Below, in pieces: positions 58,968-64,000 of a stretch of 64,000 nucleotides of DNA (the stretch's first letter is position 1; the number at the start of each line of letters is the position of its first letter). Under the pieces are notes generated by a model that was not told where the DNA came from, made no database searches, and was given only the letters and a program-made list of their open reading frames with translations. A program made the position numbers and the translations under genes. Source of the stretch: Pantoea cypripedii (GTDB taxonomy: Bacteria; Pseudomonadota; Gammaproteobacteria; Enterobacterales; Enterobacteriaceae); NCBI RefSeq assembly GCF_011395035.1, contig NZ_CP024768.1:2703286-2767285 (forward strand), read 5' to 3'.

Positions 58968-59306
58968 ATGGAAATCAAACTGCACATTATTACATTGGTT
59001 TGCATAAACGCAGGACTGTTCAGAAAGGTTGGAGATATGGAACATCAGGTTTATGAGATGAAAGGCAAAGGAAAGCCTGAATCTGCATGGACGCGAAAGA
59101 GAGATGAGCATTTCGGCCTCTGGCGTGAAGTGATGCGAACTGAAGTTATTATCGATGCCCCGCAACTGGATGGGAAAGAGCTGACCGAGCTGCAAATTCA
59201 ATCTCTTATTGCTGAACGCAGTGACCTTGAAGCCAACTTCTATATTGCGAAAAAACGCATCAATGAGCGCATTGCGTCACTTCAGGCAATAGAGCATGCA
59301 GCATAG
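58968..59306 (+). CDS. Left-operon hypothetical protein, 112 residues
   Basis: MEIKLHIITLVCINAGLFRK start (short hydrophobic stretch), then PESAWTRKRDEHFGLWREVM and a helical C-terminus (SDLEANFYIAKKRINERIAS). Alternative start ATG 59037 gives MEHQVYEMKG. A hairpin CCCACTC/GAGTGGG (58921-58943) precedes the gene. Function unknown. Confidence 0.6.
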   Translation: MEIKLHIITLVCINAGLFRKVGDMEHQVYEMKGKGKPESAWTRKRDEHFGLWREVMRTEVIIDAPQLDGKELTELQIQSLIAERSDLEANFYIAKKRINERIASLQAIEHAA

Positions 59307-59330
59307 CCCGCCCCGAGCGGGTTTATTTTT
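59307..59330 (+). terminator. Terminator after the 112-residue gene
   Basis: CCCGC / GCGGG stem with a five-base loop, then TTTATTTTT. Confidence 0.7.
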
Positions 59331-59352
59331 GTGCGGTAAGTGGGAGGGGTGA

Positions 59353-59532
59353 ATGGAAGGTAATACAGAAAAAATCGTGGTGGATGTGTTCTTTCAGAAT
59401 TACGGGCCGGGTGACGGAATACCTCCTCACTGGTGCTGCAAATTCATTCGTGATGGATGGGCAGATTACGAATATTTCGACACAGCTGAAGAGGCATATA
59501 ACTTTGCCGCCCAGCATGGCTATACAGCTTAA
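59353..59532 (+). CDS. Left-operon hypothetical protein, 59 residues
   Basis: MEGNTEKIVVDVFFQNYGPG, then HWCCKFIRDGWADYEYFDTA; rich in aromatic residues, ending FAAQHGYTA. ATG after GGGAGGGGTGA. No family recognised. Confidence 0.6.
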   Translation: MEGNTEKIVVDVFFQNYGPGDGIPPHWCCKFIRDGWADYEYFDTAEEAYNFAAQHGYTA

Positions 59533-59576
59533 CCCGCCACCTTGCGGCTTTATAAGCATTACAGAAGGAGAGAGAA

Positions 59577-59810
59577 ATGAGCAAAGAAACAGGTGGACCA
59601 GCATTTCCAACAACCGACCCAAACTATGACGAAAAGTGGTCTGGCTCTGGAATGGATTTAAGGGATTACTTCGCAGCTAAATTAATGCCAGCAATTATCG
59701 GTACGCTTAACGGGCCTGTAGTTTGTGAAGAAGCTAAAGGTGACTTCGATTATTACGCGACCACGGCTTACAAAATGGCGGATGCAATGTTGAATGCAAG
59801 GGGTAAATAA
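59577..59810 (+). CDS. Left-operon protein, 77 residues
   Basis: MSKETGGPAFPTTDPNYDEK, then GMDLRDYFAAKLMPAIIGTL, ending YKMADAMLNARGK. The GGPAFP start and the DYFAAKAM-type centre are a widespread lambdoid prophage type of unknown function. AAGGAGAGAG precedes the ATG. Confidence 0.75.
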   Translation: MSKETGGPAFPTTDPNYDEKWSGSGMDLRDYFAAKLMPAIIGTLNGPVVCEEAKGDFDYYATTAYKMADAMLNARGK

Positions 59811-60260
59811 ATGGCAGGAAATAACGTTAGGAGGAACTTCATTGGAGATGATAGGGCCTGCTCGCGATGCAAAGTGAGCATCATCGTAACAGAGGTTATG
59901 GTTCGCAGGAGTTCTTATGTCTGCAACCGCTGCGAGGTAGAAAGGGCTACTGATTGGGCCAGAAAAAATAGAGAAAAGAAACGCGCATCGAATAATAGAT
60001 ATCAAGCAAAGAACTCAGCTAATCGATCAGAAACAACGGCCAAGTGGAGGGCAAATCACCCTCAAAAGAAAGCAGCTCACCAAGCCGTTCAGACCGCTGT
60101 GCGAAACGGTAAGCTTACTAAAAAGCCGTGCCAGGAGTGTGGAAGCACTCACAGAATCCACGCTCATCATGACGATTACTCTCAACCATTAGATGTTATA
60201 TGGCTATGTCACCAACATCACATGGCTCGCCACGCAATGCTTCGGGTGCGGGGCCAGTAA
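59811..60260 (+). CDS. Zinc-binding HNH-like protein, 149 residues
   Basis: N-terminal CSRC (17-20) and CNRC (38-41), a basic helix, then KKPCQECGSTHRIHAHHDDY and WLCHQHHMARHA, an HNH-like zinc module. It starts directly after the preceding stop. A phage nuclease or DNA-binding protein; target unknown. Confidence 0.65.
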   Translation: MAGNNVRRNFIGDDRACSRCKVSIIVTEVMVRRSSYVCNRCEVERATDWARKNREKKRASNNRYQAKNSANRSETTAKWRANHPQKKAAHQAVQTAVRNGKLTKKPCQECGSTHRIHAHHDDYSQPLDVIWLCHQHHMARHAMLRVRGQ

Positions 60261-60278
60261 CAGCTGACAGGAGTGGGT

Positions 60279-60434
60279 ATGCAGCAACCGATAGAAGGGG
60301 AGCTGAGATTTAAGGATTTATCTGGCAAATATCATCATGCCAAACCAGGCAGTAAGGAATGGCATTGGGTGGCAGGGCAGATAAACGTCGAAATTTATGA
60401 AAAAGGGAAATGGCATCCAGGATGGAATGAATAG
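60279..60434 (+). CDS. Small left-operon protein, 51 residues
   Basis: MQQPIEGELRFKDLSGKYHH, then GSKEWHWVAGQINVEIYEKG; rich in Trp and His. ATG 60279 after ACAGGAGTGGGT. Function unknown. Confidence 0.6.
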   Translation: MQQPIEGELRFKDLSGKYHHAKPGSKEWHWVAGQINVEIYEKGKWHPGWNE

Positions 60435-60598
60435 CAGCGCAATGCCTGGCTCATGCTTGGCATTTCGGTGCTAGTCACCACACCAGAGGTTTACGCCTCG
60501 ACCATTGAGACAGAACCAGAACGAATCATCCTTTATGCCCGGCGCAATGCTGGGCTTCTTTTTTCTGAAACCAACCAAAAAATTTATGAGGTATCCCC
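60435..60598 (+). terminator. Gap with terminator hairpin at 60537-60564
   Basis: GCCCGGC / GCTGGGC with a five-base loop (60537-60555), then TTCTTTTTT. The rest of this 164-base gap shows no gene; an open frame 60453-60857 in another phase has no ribosome-binding site and shadows real genes. Confidence 0.68.
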
Positions 60599-60772
60599 AT
60601 GCGGCTTTCTTTCGCAGGGGCAGCATCGGGCTGCCCTGATTTTGACGCAATCAAATCTATTGAGTTTCACCCGAGCAACATTCTTACTGGCGCTGACTTT
60701 GCACAGCCGCCACATAAAAGCCTGCTTCAGAAGCTGGTCGATTTCCTACGCAGCAAAGGCCATCCGTTATGA
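60599..60772 (+). CDS. Small left-operon protein, 57 residues
   Basis: MRLSFAGAASGCPDFDAIKS, then HPSNILTGADFAQPPHKSLL. ATG 60599 after GAGGTATCCCC. Stop overlaps the next ATG (ATGA). No family recognised. Confidence 0.58.
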   Translation: MRLSFAGAASGCPDFDAIKSIEFHPSNILTGADFAQPPHKSLLQKLVDFLRSKGHPL

Positions 60773-60906
60773 GCCAGCAACAGGCGGAAAAGTACCGCAA
60801 GCAACAGGAAGAAGCAGAGCGCCAGCGAGAGATGCTGGAGAAGTCGAAGGACTTTGATTTTATCAATCTGATGCTGAGAAGCCTCGGCATGGGAGAGCGG
60901 AAATGA
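60769..60906 (+). CDS. Small charged protein, 45 residues
   Basis: MSQQQAEKYRKQQEEAERQR, then FDFINLMLRSLGMGERK; one long charged helix. ATGA overlaps at both ends tie it to its neighbours. Confidence 0.58.
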   Translation: MSQQQAEKYRKQQEEAERQREMLEKSKDFDFINLMLRSLGMGERK

Positions 60907-61214
60907 AACTCACCTGGAACGACAAGCAGGAAATTCAGCAAATCATCGCCGGGTTTACTGAGCAGGATAACGAGAGCATTTACACGGAAGTGGAAAGCAT
61001 CGTTGAAGGCAGCAAATCAAACCCGGCAGAAAACGCGATGACCGTGTTCCTGACGCCTCTGTTTGACTTCACCCTGGTGAGTGCCGCTCAGGATGACGTA
61101 ACGGCTCAGGACATGGCTCAGGCATTCGTATGGGATTACGTCACTAAAGTGGTCCAGTGGAATCACGCGCTGGAGACATTCAAGGCGAGGCATTCGACGA
61201 GGGAGGCAGCCTGA
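60903..61214 (+). CDS. Left-operon protein upstream of exo, 103 residues
   Basis: MKLTWNDKQEIQQIIAGFTE, then FDFTLVSAAQDDVTAQDMAQ. Acidic and helical. ATGA and TGATG overlaps bind it to the exonuclease. Function unknown; possibly a recombination accessory factor. Confidence 0.62.
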   Translation: MKLTWNDKQEIQQIIAGFTEQDNESIYTEVESIVEGSKSNPAENAMTVFLTPLFDFTLVSAAQDDVTAQDMAQAFVWDYVTKVVQWNHALETFKARHSTREAA

Positions 61215-62032
61215 TGGAACCCGGCATCTATTACGACATCAGCAACGAGGATTACCACTCAGGGCCGGGAATCAGTAAATCGCAGTTGGATGATATTGCG
61301 ATCAACCCGGCCATCTTTCAGTGGCGCAAGGATGCCCCGGAGGATGAAGAGAAAAAGGATGCTCTTAACATGGGAACGGCGTTGCATTGCCTACTCCTTG
61401 AGCCTGACGAATTCGATAAGCGATTCATCGTCGCTCCTGAATTTAATCGGCGCACCAACGAAGGGAAGGCAAGCGAGAAAACCTTTTTTGAAGACTGCTC
61501 AGGCATGGGTATGACGGTAATGGATGCCGAGCAGGGGAGAAAACTGAAGCTGATGAGAGCCAGCGCCCTCGCCCACCCCGCCGCCCGCTGGCTGCTGGAA
61601 GCTGAAGGTCATTGCGAAGCATCAATCTTCTGGAATGACGTGGATACCGGGGAGCTTTGCCGCATTCGCCCTGACAAGTTTCTGTCAGGCCAGCCTGTCG
61701 TGGTTGACGTGAAAAAGGTTGCTGACATGAGCCGCTTTGCCCGTCACGTCGAAGAGTTTCGCTACCACGTCCAGGACGCCTACTACCGTGAGGGATTCAG
61801 CCACCAGTTTGGCGAGTATCCCCTTTTCGTTTTCATTGCCGTCAGTGAATCCATCGACTGCGGCCGGTATCCGGTGCGCACGTTCCAGCTCACCGAGGAA
61901 GACGTTTCCGTTGGTGATGCCTTGTTTCGCCGTGACCTCGCCGTCTATCACGAATGCAGGCAGTCAGGTAACTGGGGCGGCATCGAAGAATTAACACGCC
62001 CGGACTGGGCGAAGAGAAAGGATAACGTATGA
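61214..62032 (+). CDS. RecE-like PD-(D/E)XK 5'-3' exonuclease
   Basis: 272 residues matching the C-terminal nuclease domain of RecE (DUF3799/YqaJ-like): YYDISNEDYHSGPGISKSQL, NMGTALHCLLLEP, the catalytic RIRPDKFLSGQPVVVDVKKV (Asp and xVDxK), and HVQDAYYREGFS. Pairs with RecT for single-strand annealing recombination. ATG 61214 overlaps the preceding stop. Overlaps recT by four bases. Confidence 0.88.
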   Translation: MEPGIYYDISNEDYHSGPGISKSQLDDIAINPAIFQWRKDAPEDEEKKDALNMGTALHCLLLEPDEFDKRFIVAPEFNRRTNEGKASEKTFFEDCSGMGMTVMDAEQGRKLKLMRASALAHPAARWLLEAEGHCEASIFWNDVDTGELCRIRPDKFLSGQPVVVDVKKVADMSRFARHVEEFRYHVQDAYYREGFSHQFGEYPLFVFIAVSESIDCGRYPVRTFQLTEEDVSVGDALFRRDLAVYHECRQSGNWGGIEELTRPDWAKRKDNV

Positions 62033-62928
62033 GCAACGAAGTTATGCAGTCGCCGGTAAACGAGGCCGACACCAAGGCGGCAATCTTCAGCCCGACCGGT
62101 TTGCAGAAATTACAGGCATTCGCTGAAGTCATGGCGCTGGGTAAAGCAACCGTTCCGGCTCACCTGGCGAATAAGCCGGCCGATTGTCTGGCTATCGCAT
62201 TGCAGGCGGCGCAGTGGGGAATGAACCCCTATGCGGTGGCGCAAAAAACGCATCTGGTTAACGGCACGCTGGGCTATGAGGCGCAACTGGTTAATGCAGT
62301 GATTACCAGCTCAACGGCTGTTCAGGGACGATTTAAGTATGAATACGGCGGCAACTGGGATGCATTCCGTCCGGGAGACAAGAACCCGAACACTGAAAAA
62401 GGTTTATGCGTTCGCGTTGGCGCGGTTCTTCGTGGAGAGACAGAAATCACATGGGGCGAGCCGCTTTACATGGAGTTTGTCACCACGCGCAATTCGCCGC
62501 TATGGAAGACGGCACCGAAACAGCAGCTGGCATATCTGGCCGTCAAATACTGGGCGCGACTCTACTGCCCTGATGTGATTCTGGGCGTCTATACCCATGA
62601 CGAGTTCGATCAGGTACAGCGCTCAGAGCGAGATGTTACTCCAGCGCGTAGCCGGAATGACCTCAACAACCTGATTAACAGCAGGCCAGAAACACAACAA
62701 CCCGAGCGCGAAATTAACCCGGCGAATAACACCAGTGCACATCCGCGCACGCCGGACGAGTTGCTGTCTGATTTCACTGCTGCGGCTGCCGGTTCGGAGT
62801 CGGTCGCCGGTCTGGATAAGTGCTACAAGTACGCAGCAAAAATGCTGGTAAGTGAGGCGGAAGTGCTGGAGAAAGCCACGGAGGTTTATCTGTTCCGCAA
62901 GGCTGAACTCGAAGAAGAGGCGGCCTGA
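62029..62928 (+). CDS. recT: RecT single-strand annealing protein
   Basis: 299 residues. Family core visible: DCLAIALQAAQWGMNPYAVA, TLGYEAQLVNAVITSSTAVQ, TRNSPLWKTAPKQQLAYLAV. The C-terminal part is variable and acidic. RecT binds ssDNA exposed by the exonuclease and anneals it. Phage equivalent of lambda Red beta. ATGA overlap with exo. Confidence 0.92.
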   Translation: MSNEVMQSPVNEADTKAAIFSPTGLQKLQAFAEVMALGKATVPAHLANKPADCLAIALQAAQWGMNPYAVAQKTHLVNGTLGYEAQLVNAVITSSTAVQGRFKYEYGGNWDAFRPGDKNPNTEKGLCVRVGAVLRGETEITWGEPLYMEFVTTRNSPLWKTAPKQQLAYLAVKYWARLYCPDVILGVYTHDEFDQVQRSERDVTPARSRNDLNNLINSRPETQQPEREINPANNTSAHPRTPDELLSDFTAAAAGSESVAGLDKCYKYAAKMLVSEAEVLEKATEVYLFRKAELEEEAA

Positions 62929-62930
62929 CC

Positions 62931-63338
62931 ATGCGAAAAATAGCCATGTACCGTCGAAACAATCACCCAAACAGCGGCTTCAAGGAGAAGCTAGCCTACC
63001 AGTTAAGTAAAGGCCCAAAAACAGGCAGCGAACTCTGCGTCATCCTCAGCATGTCTCTCCGTGATTTCAATTCAAACATCCGTGACGTTATCAGCAAGCA
63101 TGGTGAAACCCTCCAGGTAAATGCGACTGACCCGGTAAAGGTTGGCCGCTTTATCGACAAAACCTACTCACTGGCAAGGAAGCCAAAGCGGGTTAATCCG
63201 AAGAAAGGAAGCCCGCTGATTGTCAGCTGGAAACAGCTTGCCAATACCGGCGAAGAGAAGCGCCTCGAATGTGAGGCGGCAGCCAAACGCCGGAGACGAT
63301 TAATCAAAGCCGGATTCAATCCCGGATGCCTGGAGTAA
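62931..63338 (+). CDS. Left-operon basic protein, 135 residues
   Basis: MRKIAMYRRNNHPNSGFKEK, a helix-turn-helix-like KTGSELCVILSMSLRDFNSN, and a basic end, AKRRRRLIKAGFNPGCLE. DNA binding is plausible. Alternative start 62946. No named family. Confidence 0.62.
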   Translation: MRKIAMYRRNNHPNSGFKEKLAYQLSKGPKTGSELCVILSMSLRDFNSNIRDVISKHGETLQVNATDPVKVGRFIDKTYSLARKPKRVNPKKGSPLIVSWKQLANTGEEKRLECEAAAKRRRRLIKAGFNPGCLE

Positions 63339-63342
63339 CACC

Positions 63343-63444
63343 ATGCACTACAGCAAAAGAGGACGTTACTGGATATCGATATTTACTGGCTGCGCTTTGT
63401 TTTGGGTAGCGGCTGTGATGATGATTTGGGGAGTGATGAGATGA
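63343..63444 (+). CDS. Tiny single-span membrane protein, 33 residues
   Basis: MHYSKRGRYWISIFTGCALF, continuing in one transmembrane helix to GVMR. It ends overlapping the next ATG by four bases. Similar tiny left-operon membrane proteins occur in lambdoid phages. Confidence 0.55.
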   Translation: MHYSKRGRYWISIFTGCALFWVAAVMMIWGVMR

Positions 63445-63890
63445 GAGTTACTGAAAATGGCGACACCTTTACTTGCTCCTGTGGATTTTCATGGGAGCGA
63501 GGACGTAACGGCGCACACAATTGCGAGCCAGGTCTGTATCGGCAGATTGGAGAACTGCAACAGAAGCTGGATGCAGTGGTGGCAGAGAATGCAGCGCTGC
63601 GTAAATTCATTATCGAAAGTTGCTATACCTATGATGGCGATGGGAGCGATATTTGCGACTCATATGTCAGTGCTGAAGAGTCACCATTGTTTCCTTCTTC
63701 CACTGATACTGAATCCATCCTGAACTCGCTGCGGGCGGAGGGTGTTGAGATGGTAGCCGATGCTATCGGTCAAAAGTGCAGTGAATTAAAAGTAGGCAGC
63801 AAAGAATGGAAATCACTAAAAAGCATCGTATTCACGCTCATCAGTTTCTCATCCCAACTCCGCGCCGGTGATGCGGATAAGGTGGAATGA
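63441..63890 (+). CDS. Hypothetical coiled-coil protein with CxC motif, 149 residues
   Basis: MRVTENGDTFTCSCGFSWER, then HNCEPGLYRQIGELQQKLDA, a short zinc-like CSC-x-C region and a leucine-type coiled coil (VVAENAALRKF), typical of lambdoid left-operon proteins of the ead/DUF type. ATG 63441 overlaps the preceding stop. Confidence 0.62.
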   Translation: MRVTENGDTFTCSCGFSWERGRNGAHNCEPGLYRQIGELQQKLDAVVAENAALRKFIIESCYTYDGDGSDICDSYVSAEESPLFPSSTDTESILNSLRAEGVEMVADAIGQKCSELKVGSKEWKSLKSIVFTLISFSSQLRAGDADKVE

Positions 63891-64000
63891 TGGGAAATAA
63901 AAAAATATGGGACGGAAAACAATTACCAGGAGTTGGTGACGAAGTTCTTATCCACTTGGGAAGTGCAGATAAATGGTGCCCCTATATCGTTGAGGGCTTT
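63890..64000 (+). CDS. Partial left-operon protein at the window end
   Basis: ATG at 63887 or 63890, MMGNKKIWDGKQLPGVGDEV, open to the last base (37 codons). The WDGxxLPxVG pattern is common in lambdoid accessory proteins. Incomplete. Confidence 0.6.
   Translation, partial: MGNKKIWDGKQLPGVGDEVLIHLGSADKWCPYIVEGF

Noticed and set aside
60453..60857. 134-codon frame in the left operon
   Set aside because: It runs through a terminator and across two better-supported coupled small genes in another frame.
1..64000. CRISPR arrays, insertion sequences, rRNA genes
   Set aside because: No regularly spaced repeats, transposase frames or rRNA-like stretches were seen in the window.

Overview
The window comes from a member of the Enterobacterales, most likely an Erwiniaceae species of the Pantoea/Erwinia type. 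The evidence is the yeeA-sbmC-dacD-sbcB neighbourhood, a putrescine (puu) cluster whose proteins resemble E. coli Puu proteins along their whole length, and a REP-like palindrome between sbcB and puuP. The genus is inferred from gene content only.

Host chromosome, 1 to about 18.8 kb. First come yeeA (cut by the window edge), sbmC, dacD, a DUF2142 membrane protein and sbcB. Next is a putrescine block: puuP and puuA leftward, puuD-puuR-puuB rightward; puuC and puuE are not here. Then, all on the minus strand, comes a glycan-modification operon. It encodes a GtrB-like glycosyltransferase, a short SDR protein, a TIM-barrel sugar isomerase, a small EamA/SMR-type transporter, a second family 2 glycosyltransferase and a 768-residue membrane protein. 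Upstream of it lies the 3' end of a probable FAD-dependent oxidoreductase gene that breaks off near 18.8 kb, where the prophage begins.

Prophage, about 18.8 kb to beyond 64 kb, without its integrase end. The control logic is lambdoid: CI, Cro, CII, O, P, nin genes, a Q-like protein, an N homologue with lambda-like nut sites, and a recombination operon with a RecE-like exonuclease and RecT. The virion is podoviral with T7-type parts: a connector-type portal, tail tubular proteins A and B, and three large ejection-type proteins, one with a transglycosylase domain. Physical order from the left is: O-antigen conversion genes (gtrA, gtrB, a small membrane-anchored protein, two polytopic transferases); tailspike and tail fibre genes; a lipoprotein; ejection proteins; tail tube; capsid; scaffold; portal; terminase; a methyltransferase plus GT9-like cassette; a P21-type lysis cassette (pinholin, SAR endolysin, Rz and nested Rz1); the Q-like gene with tandem terminators; nin genes; P, O and an HNH gene; cII; cro; and cI. 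To the right of cI the left operon runs rightward through pL, nutL, a tRNA-like folded element, a 56-residue ORF, N, small genes, exo and recT. From gene 53.4 kb down to the late genes and from 60.6 to 63.9 kb, many genes overlap by ATGA, indicating translational coupling.

The observations most worth following up are: the tRNA-like structure inside the N leader; a domain that appears shared by the host 768-residue protein and a small prophage protein; a 57-codon upstream ORF overlapping the puuP start; the MTase/GT9 cassette; and the prophage breaking into a host glycan locus while carrying its own glycan-conversion genes.
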